From: Marinimicrobium sp. C6131
Lineage (GTDB): Bacteria; Pseudomonadota; Gammaproteobacteria; Pseudomonadales; Cellvibrionaceae
Assembly (NCBI RefSeq): GCF_026153455.1
Contig: NZ_CP110629.1
Location: 310,001-374,000 of the forward strand
Length of the DNA: 64,000 bases
Direction: 5' to 3'
This document shows, in pieces, positions 37,191 through 44,620 of this stretch (positions are counted from its first letter, which is position 1; each line of letters starts with the position of its first letter). Under the pieces are notes generated by a model that saw only the letters and a list, made by a program, of their open reading frames with translations, was not told the origin of the DNA and searched no databases. The position numbers were made by a program, and so were the translations under genes.

Positions 37191-38243
37191 CTAGTGTTCC
37201 TCCTTTTCGGTCGCGCGGCGCGCCTTGGTATGACCGTAGGTGCGGGGCAGCGTGTAATAATCGATAAAGGGCGCGGCAAAATTGGCCAGCAGTACCGCGA
37301 AGGCGACCGCATCGGGGTAATTGCTCCAGGCCCGCATGACGTACAGCAAAATTCCGATCAAGGCGCCATAAATCAATCGTCCCCGGGTGCTCACCGCCGA
37401 ACTGACCGGATCGGTCACGATAAAGAAGGCCCCGAACATGGTGGCCCCGGACAACAGATGAAAGACCGGAGAGCCGTTGCTGGCCGAGCTACCATCAAAG
37501 AATAGTACAGACATCACCGCCAGGGCGACCAGCATGGCCACCGGGGCGTGCCAGGTGAACACCCGCTGATACAGCAGGAAGGCGCCGCCGAGCAGGAAGC
37601 CCAGGTTGACCCATTCCCAGCCGGCACCGGCCAGCCAGCCGGCATTCAGGGTCGGATCGCTGGTGTAGAGATCGGCCATGGTCTGACCGGTGTTCTGCTT
37701 CATGACATCCAGCGGGGTGGCTGCGGTGTAGCCGTCCACCGGCACGCCAGCGAAAATCTGCTTGAGGCCCTCAGTCAACCCGACCAGGCTTTGACCTTCG
37801 GCCAGGGTCGCGGCCGGAGCGGCCCACTGGGTCATGTCCACCGGGAACGAAATCAGCAACACCACATAGCCGACCATGGCCGGGTTGAACGGGTTGTAGC
37901 CCATGCCGCCATAGAGCTGTTTGGCCAGGATAATGGCAATGCCGCTGCCGGTCACCACCAGCCACCAGGGGCAGTAGGGCGGCAGCGCCAAACCGAGTAG
38001 CACACCGGTGACCAGAGCGCTGCAATCACGCAGATAAAACATCACCGGACGCCCGCGCAGCTTCATGACCAGTGCTTCAAACGCCAAAGCGGACAGACTG
38101 GCCAGCAGCACATTGAACAGGCTGCCCCAGCCAAAAGCCAGGGTCATGGCGACCAGGCCGGGCAGCGTGGCGAACACCACCAGGCGCATCAGTTGCCCGG
38201 TACCACGGGTACTGTGTGTGTGGGGGGAGGTGACCCTCAACAT
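37191..38243 (-). CDS. rnfD: Rnf electron transport complex subunit D
   Basis: An integral membrane subunit of 350 residues with about nine helices, related to NqrB. The covalent FMN site is LLSGATMFGAFF (flavin on the threonine of SGAT), followed by TDPVSSAVSTRGRLIYG. The GMGYNPFNPAMVGY segment is also conserved. It lies between rnfC and rnfG with three-base and zero-base gaps. In the complex it lies in the electron path and probably the ion channel. Confidence 0.95.
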   Translation of the reverse strand: MLRVTSPHTHSTRGTGQLMRLVVFATLPGLVAMTLAFGWGSLFNVLLASLSALAFEALVMKLRGRPVMFYLRDCSALVTGVLLGLALPPYCPWWLVVTGSGIAIILAKQLYGGMGYNPFNPAMVGYVVLLISFPVDMTQWAAPAATLAEGQSLVGLTEGLKQIFAGVPVDGYTAATPLDVMKQNTGQTMADLYTSDPTLNAGWLAGAGWEWVNLGFLLGGAFLLYQRVFTWHAPVAMLVALAVMSVLFFDGSSASNGSPVFHLLSGATMFGAFFIVTDPVSSAVSTRGRLIYGALIGILLYVMRAWSNYPDAVAFAVLLANFAAPFIDYYTLPRTYGHTKARRATEKEEH

Positions 38244-38246
38244 CGC

Positions 38247-40547
38247 TTACCGGCCCTCGGTCAGTTGTTGCAGTTTGTCTTCCAGCTTGGTGAGGCCGGT
38301 GCGAAACGCGTCCACGTTCTCGTCCTGCTCCGCCTCGGCTTTTTCCAGTCGCTGGCGGGCTTTCTCAATGCGGGCTTTGAGTGACTCGATCTGGGCCCGT
38401 TGTTTATCTTCGGCACTCATGGTTCCCATCGCGGCGGCTTTCGCTTTCGCCCGCTCGATCGCCATACTGGCCACATCGTCGGTATGGCGTGAGGCCGAAC
38501 TGGGTTCGGCCACCGTGGACGGCGCCAGTTCGGACAGCTCCTGCTGGGTGTCGGCAATTTTCTGCTTGAGCTTGTCGACGCCCTGTTGCAGGGCATCGGC
38601 TTTGTCGTCGCCGGATGCGCGTGCGGCGTCGGCTTTTTCCTCGGCTTTCGCCAGGCGCTTGTACAGCGATTCCAGGCTGGACTTCAGTTTGTCTTCCGGG
38701 CTCATGGTCATCTTGGCCTGAGCGCGGGCGATAGCAGCGGATACCGGGTCGTCCGCCGGCTTTGTTTCGCTGTCATCTCGCGCCTTGGTGGCACCGCTGC
38801 CTTGCTCCAGCTGGTGCAATTTGTCTTCCGCTTCACGGACTTTCAGTTCCGCCTGCTTGATGCGTGCTTTCTGTTTCTCGCGCTGCTCGTCGGTAACCTC
38901 GGCACCCGGCTCGCCCGGTTCAAGGGGGCGTTGGGCTTTTTCCAGACGGTCCTTGGCCGCCGCCAGGTTGCGCTCCAGTTTGGCCCGCTGCGCTTCGGGA
39001 GATTGCTGTCTGGCCTGCGCTTTGGCCAGCGCATCCGCCACCGGGTCGGCTTTGGCCGCCGGCGCATCGCTTTTCTGCTCGGCCAGTTTGCGCTTGGCTT
39101 CCTCGGCCGCCTTTTTACGGGCTTCACGCTTGGCGGCCTTTTCGGCTTCTTCTTTGGCGATGCGTTCCTGACGGAACTCAAAACGGCGCCGGGCCCGGTC
39201 GGACTTCTCTTTTTCCTGTTGTTGCTGGCGGATCGCCCCTTTTGAAGCCCGATAGTACTGCACCAGCGGAATATGGCTGGGGCAGACGTAGGAGCAGGCA
39301 CCGCATTCAATGCAGTCGAACAGGCTGTGCGCTTCGAGCTTTTCGTAATCCTCCGCCTGGGCGTACCAGAACAGTTGCTGCGGTAACAGGCTCGCCGGGC
39401 AGGCCTCGGCACACAAGCCACAGCGGATGCAGGCTTGCGCCGGCTGGGGTGGCGGCAGTTCTTTTTTCGTGGGTGCCAGAATGCAGTTGGTGGTTTTGAT
39501 CACCGGCACACTGGGCTCCGGCAGGGCAAAGCCCATCATGGGGCCGCCCATCACCAGGCGCGAGGCTTTCTTTGCGTCGAAGCCGTGCTGCTCGAGAAGA
39601 AAGTCGATCGGTGTACCGAGTAACACCTCCACATTGCGCTGGGTTGTCAGCGCCTCACCCACCAGGGTCGTGATGCGGGATACCAGTGGTTCGCCGTAAC
39701 GCACCGCCCGATAGGCGGCCACCGTGGTGCCCACGTTCTGGCACACTACACCAATGCTGGCGGGTATCTGGCCGCTGGGGACCTCTTTGCCCGTCAGAAT
39801 CTGGATCAGTTGCTTTTCACCCCCGGAGGGGTATTTGGTGGGAAACGACACCACCTGCACCGGCGTGCCCTCGGCCGCCTTTTCCAGCGCGGCAATGGCC
39901 TTGGGCTTGTTGTCCTCAACGCCGATCAACAGCGCCTTGGGATGGTCGAGCAGCTTGGCCAGCAGTAGGGTGCCGGCGACAATTTCGTCCGCCTTGACCT
40001 GCATCAGCATGTCATCGGCGGTGATATAGGGCTCGCACTCGGTGCCGTTAATGATCAGGGTATGAATGCGGTGGTCGGCGCGTGGGCTCAGTTTCACCGA
40101 GGTGGGGAAGCCGGCACCGCCCAGCCCGGCGACACCCGCACTGCGTATTTTGCCAAGCAGTTCGCTCTTGTCCAGCGCATCATAGTCGTCGCACCGCTCC
40201 AGCGGTATCCACTCATCCTTGCCGTCCACATCAATGACGATACAGGGTGCGGAATAACCGGAGGGGTGGGGAATCAGGCGGTCCTCAATGGCACTGACGA
40301 CGCCGGACGTCGGGGCGTGCACCCGGGCGCTGAAAACGCCTTCGGCTTCAGCCACGAGCTGGCCGCCCAGAACCCGTTCGCCCACGGTAACCACGGGTTT
40401 GGCGGGTTTGCCGATGTGTTGATTCAGGGGCAGTGTCAGCACCGGAGGCAAGGGCATTCTGGCCAGCGGTAACTGCAGAGATTGCGCCTTGTTCTCCGGC
40501 GGGTGAACGCCACCGGGAATGTCCCACACTTTGATTAAACTACCCAT
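38247..40547 (-). CDS. rnfC: Rnf electron transport complex subunit C with repeated C-terminal extension
   Basis: A peripheral cytoplasmic subunit of 766 residues. The first about 440 residues form the usual RnfC: a sandwich domain, the NADH/flavin-binding domain (GLGGAGFPTSVK) and two 4Fe-4S motifs (CIRCGLCAEACPASLLPQQ and CIECGACSYVCPSHIP). The remaining about 320 residues are a charged Ala/Lys/Glu-rich coiled coil. It contains about three related units of 75 residues, starting DPVADALAKAQA, DPVSAAIARAQA and DDVASMAIERAK. Gammaproteobacterial RnfC often carries such tails. It overlaps rnfB by one base. Confidence 0.95.
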   Translation of the reverse strand: MGSLIKVWDIPGGVHPPENKAQSLQLPLARMPLPPVLTLPLNQHIGKPAKPVVTVGERVLGGQLVAEAEGVFSARVHAPTSGVVSAIEDRLIPHPSGYSAPCIVIDVDGKDEWIPLERCDDYDALDKSELLGKIRSAGVAGLGGAGFPTSVKLSPRADHRIHTLIINGTECEPYITADDMLMQVKADEIVAGTLLLAKLLDHPKALLIGVEDNKPKAIAALEKAAEGTPVQVVSFPTKYPSGGEKQLIQILTGKEVPSGQIPASIGVVCQNVGTTVAAYRAVRYGEPLVSRITTLVGEALTTQRNVEVLLGTPIDFLLEQHGFDAKKASRLVMGGPMMGFALPEPSVPVIKTTNCILAPTKKELPPPQPAQACIRCGLCAEACPASLLPQQLFWYAQAEDYEKLEAHSLFDCIECGACSYVCPSHIPLVQYYRASKGAIRQQQQEKEKSDRARRRFEFRQERIAKEEAEKAAKREARKKAAEEAKRKLAEQKSDAPAAKADPVADALAKAQARQQSPEAQRAKLERNLAAAKDRLEKAQRPLEPGEPGAEVTDEQREKQKARIKQAELKVREAEDKLHQLEQGSGATKARDDSETKPADDPVSAAIARAQAKMTMSPEDKLKSSLESLYKRLAKAEEKADAARASGDDKADALQQGVDKLKQKIADTQQELSELAPSTVAEPSSASRHTDDVASMAIERAKAKAAAMGTMSAEDKQRAQIESLKARIEKARQRLEKAEAEQDENVDAFRTGLTKLEDKLQQLTEGR

Positions 40548-41167
40548 TAAGCCGCTTCACCTGTGGTGTCTCGATCAGTGGCAATCAGGTTGATCGCCTG
40601 CGCTTCGGCCGGAGCCGGTTTCGCCCATTTCCACTCGTTGAGGCCGGTTTCGATGGGCACCATATCGATGCAATCGACCGGGCAGGGCTCGACGCACAGA
40701 TCGCAGCCGGTGCACTCATCCACAATCACCGTGTGCATCTGCTTGGCCGCCCCGATAATGGCATCCACCGGACAGGCCTGAATGCATTTGGTGCAGCCGA
40801 TGCACTCGTCTTCCCGGATGTACGCCACCTTTTTTACTTCGGACTCTTCGCCATGTTCAGCGTCCAGTGTCGGCGCTTCCACATCCAGCAGATCCGCCAG
40901 GGCGTTGATGGTGGCCTGACCACCGGGAGGGCACTTATTGATCGCATCGCCATTGGCAATGGCCTGGGCATAGGGGCGACAGCCCGGATAGCCGCACTGA
41001 CCGCACTGGGTCTGGGGCAGGAGGTCATCAATCTGCTGGATGACCGGGTCTTCCTCCAGACGAAAGCGCACGGCGGCATAGCCCAATATGGCACCGAAAA
41101 TAAGCGCCAGGCTACCGAGCGCAATCAGCGCCGAGGCAATCGGATTTTGTATGATCAGGTCCAGCAT
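40547..41167 (-). CDS. rnfB: Rnf electron transport complex subunit B
   Basis: An iron-sulfur subunit of 206 residues that probably accepts electrons from ferredoxin. An N-terminal membrane helix (about 10-32) is followed by a CGQCGYPGC cluster motif and two 4Fe-4S ferredoxin motifs (CIGCTKCIQACPVD and CTGCDLCVEPCPVD). The C-terminal 35 residues are unstructured. It is the second gene of the operon, about 40 bases after rnfA. Confidence 0.96.
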   Translation of the reverse strand: MLDLIIQNPIASALIALGSLALIFGAILGYAAVRFRLEEDPVIQQIDDLLPQTQCGQCGYPGCRPYAQAIANGDAINKCPPGGQATINALADLLDVEAPTLDAEHGEESEVKKVAYIREDECIGCTKCIQACPVDAIIGAAKQMHTVIVDECTGCDLCVEPCPVDCIDMVPIETGLNEWKWAKPAPAEAQAINLIATDRDTTGEAA

Positions 41168-41206
41168 AAGTCGATGCGAGTCAGTCGGTGAACGGTCGGT
41201 TCGGCG

Positions 41207-41782
41207 CTAGACCAAACCACCAAAGCCCATAAAGGCCAGGGACATCAAACCGGCGGTAATCATGCCGATGGCGGCGCCTTTGAACGGTGTCGGCACATCG
41301 GCCACGGCGAGGCGCTCGCGCATGGCGGAGAACAGAATCAGCACCAGCGAAAACCCCAGTGCCGCACCAAAGCCGAAGACCGTGGACTCAAAAAAGCCGT
41401 GATCCTTGGTGGTGTTCTGCAAAGCCACGCCCAGCACCGCGCAATTGGTGGTGATCAGGGGCAGAAAAATACCCAGCACCCGATATAGCAGTGGGCTGGT
41501 TTTCTCAATGAACATTTTGGAGAACTGTACTACTACCGCAATCACCAGAATGAACGAAATGGTGCGCATGAAACCGATGTCCAGCGGCATCAGTATCCAG
41601 GTGTTGATCAGGTAGCTGCACACCGAGGCCAGGGTCAACACAAAGGTGGTGGCCCCGGCCATGCCGATGGCGGTTTCCAGTTTGTTGGACACGCCCATAA
41701 ACGGGCACAGTCCCAAAAACTGAACCAGTACGAAGTTGTTCACCAAAATGGCGCTCAACAATATGATGGCGAATTCGGTCAT
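41207..41782 (-). CDS. rnfA: Rnf electron transport complex subunit A
   Basis: An inner-membrane subunit of 191 residues with six helices, the inverted-topology partner of RnfE. I start it at ATG 41782 (MTEFAIILLSAILVNNFVLV), the form seen in homologues. An open frame to 41821 would begin in the promoter itself. The cysteines in LGLCPFMGVS and TTNCAVLGVAL supply the membrane iron-sulfur site. It is first of rnfABCDGE and has a clear promoter just upstream. Confidence 0.95.
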   Translation of the reverse strand: MTEFAIILLSAILVNNFVLVQFLGLCPFMGVSNKLETAIGMAGATTFVLTLASVCSYLINTWILMPLDIGFMRTISFILVIAVVVQFSKMFIEKTSPLLYRVLGIFLPLITTNCAVLGVALQNTTKDHGFFESTVFGFGAALGFSLVLILFSAMRERLAVADVPTPFKGAAIGMITAGLMSLAFMGFGGLV

Positions 41783-41821
41783 GCCTGTCCTTACCTGGGT
41801 AGTGCGCCGGCTGAGGCGCAC

Positions 41822-41850
41822 ATTATCGTTAACCAGCGGGAACCCTTCAA
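41822..41850 (-). promoter_or_regulatory. rnf operon promoter
   Basis: On the minus strand TTGAAG (41850-41845) and GATAAT (41827-41822) are separated by exactly 17 bases, a good sigma-70 pair. The start of transcription would be near 41815, about 33 bases before the rnfA ATG. This also supports the shorter rnfA start. Confidence 0.65.
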
Positions 41851-41941
41851 TCTAAAAGCCCCCGTTGGTTAGGCTGTTTCAGCATATGCTTATGCCGCAG
41901 CAGGTGCGGTGTACCCCGCATCCGCCTCAGTGCCAAAGCCT

Positions 41942-41979
41942 GCGTAGGGTGGATAAGGCGCGCAGCGCCGTCATCCACC
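41942..41979. repeat. GTAGGG-type palindromic repeat, copy 1
   Basis: GCGTAGGG begins an imperfect hairpin between rnfA and metG. Outer arms are GGTGGAT (41948-41954) and ATCCACC (41973-41979); inner arms are GGCGC (41957-41961) and GCGCC (41965-41969). The shape is that of the REP-like GTAGGG/GGATAAG palindromes scattered through many bacterial genomes. It may also help to stop metG transcription. A related copy lies at 44365-44418. Confidence 0.6.
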
Positions 41980-41985
41980 ATTAAT

Positions 41986-44001
41986 TCACATCACCCTCTG
42001 GCCCGGCTTGGCACCGCTATGGGGCTCCAAAATATGAATGTCTTTACCGCCGGGCCCGGCCGCCAACACCATGCCCTCACTCATGCCGAACTTCATTTTA
42101 CGCGGCTTGAGGTTGGCAACCATGATGGTCAGCTTGCCCTGGATATCTTCCGGGGCATAAGCACTCTTGATGCCCGCAAAGACATTGCGGGTTTCGCCGC
42201 CGAGATCCAGGGTCAGGCGCAACAGCTTGTCGGCGCCCTCGACGTGCTCGGCCTTGGCAATCAGCGCCACACGCAGATCCACTTTGGCAAAATCGCCAAA
42301 TTCGATTTCCTCGGCAATGGGCTCATCCGCCAGAGGGCCGGACGCTTTCGGGGCCGGGGCGGTTTCTTTGCTGGCTTCGATCATGGCGTCTACGTGCTCC
42401 TTCTCCACCCGGGTCAGTAGGGGCTTGAATTTCTCGATGCTCTCACCGCCACGGAAACGCAGTGGCTGACTCCAGTCCAGAGTCTCGCTCAGGAAGGCTT
42501 CGGCCTTCTCCGCCAGTTGCGGCAGTACCGGTTTGAGCCAGGTGACCAATGCGCGGAAGCAGTTCAGGCCCTGGGTGCAGATGGCCAGCACTTCGGCCTC
42601 GGTGCCTTCCTCTTTGGCCAGTTTCCAGGGCTCTTTCGCGGCAATGTATTCGTTGGCGACATCGGCCAGGGCCATGATCTCGCGCATGGCTTTGCTGAAT
42701 TCGCGGTTCTCGTAGTGCTCGGCGATGCTCGCTTCGGCATCTACAAACCGCTGCCAGAGCTCCGGCTCGGCGATCTCGTTCGCCAGCGTGCCGCCGCTTT
42801 TCTGGACAAACTTCGCGGTGCGGCTGGCGATGTTGACCACCTTGCCCACCAGGTCGCTGTTGACCCGCTGGATAAAGTCATCCAGATTCAGGTCCAGATC
42901 GTCCACGGCGCCGGTCAGCTTGGCGGCGAAGTAGTAGCGCAGGTATTCCGGATTCAGGTGGTCCAGATAGGTCTGGCCATTGATAAAGGTCCCGCGCGAC
43001 TTGGACATCTTCTTGCCATTGACGGTGACAAACCCGTGCACGCAGATTTTGGTCGGTGTGCGGAAGCCCGCCGAGTGCAGCATGGCCGGCCAGAACAGAG
43101 CGTGGAAGTTGATGATGTCCTTACCGATGAAGTGGTACACCTCGGCGTCGGAATCCGGCTTCCAGTAGTCGTTCCAGTCCTTGCCCTGGGCATCCAGCAG
43201 GTTTTTCAGGCTGGCGATGTAGCCGATGGGGGCGTCCAGCCAGACGTAAAAGTATTTGCCGGGCTGGCCGGGAATTTCAAAACCGAAATAGGGCGCATCC
43301 CGGGAGATATCCCACTCGTGCAGGTCAGAATCCAGCCATTCGGACACCTTGTTGGCCACTTCGTCCTGCAGATGGCCGGCACGGGTCCACTGTTTCAGGA
43401 AGTCGGCAAATTCGGGCAGCCTGAAAAAGAAGTGCTCGGACTGCCTGGGTACCGGTGTGGCACCGGACAGGGCAGAGACCGGGTCGATCAGGTCCATCGG
43501 CGAATAGGTGGCACCGCAGGCTTCGCAGTTGTCGCCGTACTGATCCGGCGTTTTGCACTTGGGGCAGGTGCCTTTGATGTACCGGTCGGCCAGGAACAGC
43601 TCCTTGACCGGGTCAAACGCCTGGGTAATCTCGCGCCGGGCGATATGGCCGTTGGCGTCCAGTCGGGTGTAAATCAGTTCGGCCAGCTCGCGGTTTTCCG
43701 CCGAGTGGGTGCTGTAGTAGTTGTCGTGGTGGATCAGAAACCCTTCGGACACGGCTTTATGGGCGGTGTGCATCCGCTCGATGTGTTGCTCGGGGCTCAG
43801 GCCCAGCTCTTCGGCCTTGAGGGTGATGGCGGTGCCGTGGGCGTCGTCGGCACAGACGTAGAGGCAGTCGTGGCCGCGCAGTTTCTGGAAGCGCACCCAG
43901 ATGTCGGTCTGGATCTGCTCCATGAGGTGCCCGAGGTGTAGGTCGCCGTTGGCGTAGGGGAGGGCACTGGTCACGAGGATTTTGCGGGCGGCTTGGCTCA
44001 T
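41986..44001 (-). CDS. metG: methionyl-tRNA synthetase
   Basis: Charges elongator and initiator tRNA-Met. The 671-residue protein begins with the Rossmann core and HLGH version of HIGH (LHLGHLMEQIQTD). A zinc-binding insertion follows (CPKCKTPDQYGDNCEAC), then KMSKSRGTF, the helical anticodon domain, and the C-terminal tRNA-binding (OB-fold) domain from about residue 565 (FGDFAKVDLRVALI). This is the long, dimeric E. coli type. It diverges from mrp, from which it is separated by the repeat-rich 619-base gap. A good promoter lies about 40 bases upstream. Confidence 0.96.
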   Translation of the reverse strand: MSQAARKILVTSALPYANGDLHLGHLMEQIQTDIWVRFQKLRGHDCLYVCADDAHGTAITLKAEELGLSPEQHIERMHTAHKAVSEGFLIHHDNYYSTHSAENRELAELIYTRLDANGHIARREITQAFDPVKELFLADRYIKGTCPKCKTPDQYGDNCEACGATYSPMDLIDPVSALSGATPVPRQSEHFFFRLPEFADFLKQWTRAGHLQDEVANKVSEWLDSDLHEWDISRDAPYFGFEIPGQPGKYFYVWLDAPIGYIASLKNLLDAQGKDWNDYWKPDSDAEVYHFIGKDIINFHALFWPAMLHSAGFRTPTKICVHGFVTVNGKKMSKSRGTFINGQTYLDHLNPEYLRYYFAAKLTGAVDDLDLNLDDFIQRVNSDLVGKVVNIASRTAKFVQKSGGTLANEIAEPELWQRFVDAEASIAEHYENREFSKAMREIMALADVANEYIAAKEPWKLAKEEGTEAEVLAICTQGLNCFRALVTWLKPVLPQLAEKAEAFLSETLDWSQPLRFRGGESIEKFKPLLTRVEKEHVDAMIEASKETAPAPKASGPLADEPIAEEIEFGDFAKVDLRVALIAKAEHVEGADKLLRLTLDLGGETRNVFAGIKSAYAPEDIQGKLTIMVANLKPRKMKFGMSEGMVLAAGPGGKDIHILEPHSGAKPGQRVM

Positions 44002-44039
44002 GGTCTCTGCGATCGTCTGATGGTGAAAAAAGGAGGCGC

Positions 44040-44068
44040 ACTATAGCAAATTTTGCCCGTTTCTTCAG
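44040..44068 (-). promoter_or_regulatory. metG promoter
   Basis: On the minus strand CTGAAG (44068-44063) and TATAGT (44045-44040) are 17 bases apart. Transcription would start near 44033, about 32 bases upstream of the metG ATG at 44001. AGGAGG-like sequence is not close to the start. The call is from motif spacing. Confidence 0.6.
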
Positions 44069-44177
44069 GGGGTTAGCCGGAAAAGTTGACTACAACACTT
44101 GGTTTTTCCCGTTTCGATGCAATAATGTGGGCATTGAACCTTTTGTTACTGCAGTAACCGTGGGTGACTGAACGTCC

Positions 44178-44290
44178 GGCGAAAGCGGGAGGAAGGGGGT
44201 TTGGAAACCCGCCGTGAACCCATCCATGGGGGCTTCTCGTCGGCTCCATGCCTCCGAGAGTTTCCAAACCCCCTTCCTCCCGCTTTCGCC
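44178..44290 (-). repeat. three-way-junction palindromic element, copy 1 (reverse orientation)
   Basis: A perfect 31-base inverted repeat (arms 44178-44208 and 44260-44290, no mismatch) encloses a 51-base core at 44209-44259. On the minus strand the core shows hairpin 1 at 44259-44235 (TCTCG/CGAGA outer, GGC/GCC inner, loop ATGGA) and hairpin 2 (GCC, then CCCA-TGGA-TGGG at 44230-44219, then TTCAC-GGC). The core matches that of copy 2 at 45 of 51 positions by eye, while the arms differ. It lies in the metG-mrp gap and carries no gene. Confidence 0.85.
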
Positions 44291-44364
44291 TCAGTGCCAT
44301 TTGAGCCTCTGGTGGTATTTTGCTGGTACAACTATGGATGTGTGCCTGTTTTAAGCCATACATC

Positions 44365-44418
44365 GGCGTAGGGCGGTCGGTCCGACGCTTCGGAGCGCAA
44401 AGCGCGTACCCGCCGTAA
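44365..44418. repeat. GTAGGG-type palindromic repeat, copy 2
   Basis: GGCGTAGGGCGG at 44365-44376 and the partly complementary ACCCGCCGTAAC ending at 44418 enclose a shorter GC-rich hairpin. It shares its GCGTAGGG start and overall form with 41942-41979. It lies in the spacer between the two large palindromic elements. Confidence 0.5.
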
Positions 44419-44465
44419 CCCAGCGTTGAAGTTGCTGCTCTACCGTGCTGCCAAATTGGCACTGA

Positions 44466-44576
44466 GGCCTCGGCAGGGGATACCCCATTGGAGACTCTCG
44501 GAGGCAGGGAGCCGACGAGAAGCCTACAGGGATGTATTCACGGCGGGTCTCCAATGGGGTATCCCCTGCCGAGGCC
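44466..44576 (+). repeat. three-way-junction palindromic element, copy 2
   Basis: A perfect 30-base inverted repeat (arms 44466-44495 and 44547-44576) encloses a 51-base core at 44496-44546. Hairpin 1 is 44496-44520 (loop AGGGA). Hairpin 2 has TACA-GGGA-TGTA at 44525-44536 inside GCC/GGC (44522-44524 and 44542-44544), with a TTCAC bulge. Only the outermost GGC and the core-side TTGGARAC of the arms are shared with copy 1. It lies 44 bases upstream of the mrp start and so may be in its leader. Confidence 0.85.
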
Positions 44577-44620
44577 GGACTACCGGCTATCCACCCAAGC
44601 CCAAAGGAATTCGAAATATT

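Larger units (their letters stand above)
44002..44620. other. metG-mrp intergenic region, 619 bases
   Basis: Contains the metG promoter, the two large palindromic elements in inverted orientation (175 bases apart), and a GTAGGG-type repeat between them. No protein gene is visible: an open frame that runs from 44426 into mrp crosses the second palindrome and has no homologous character. No clear mrp promoter was found; TTGACT at 44086-44091 has no -10 at correct spacing. Confidence 0.7.

Noticed and set aside
42517..43941. 474-residue open frame opposite metG
   Set aside because: Antisense shadow of a well-defined synthetase gene. Similar long shadows occur opposite ccoN, the GH16 gene, the GGDEF-EAL gene and the second GH9 gene.
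44178..44576. The palindromic pair as attC sites, a CRISPR array or ordinary terminators
   Set aside because: No RYYYAAC/GTTRRRY ends or integrase for attC. There are only two copies, with unequal stems and no spacers of constant length for CRISPR. Stems of 30-31 bases with large structured loops and no U-tract are unlike intrinsic terminators.
44426..44620. N-terminal extension of mrp through the second palindrome
   Set aside because: The frame is open, but it translates the palindrome itself and homologues start near the ATG at 44621. Treated as chance openness.
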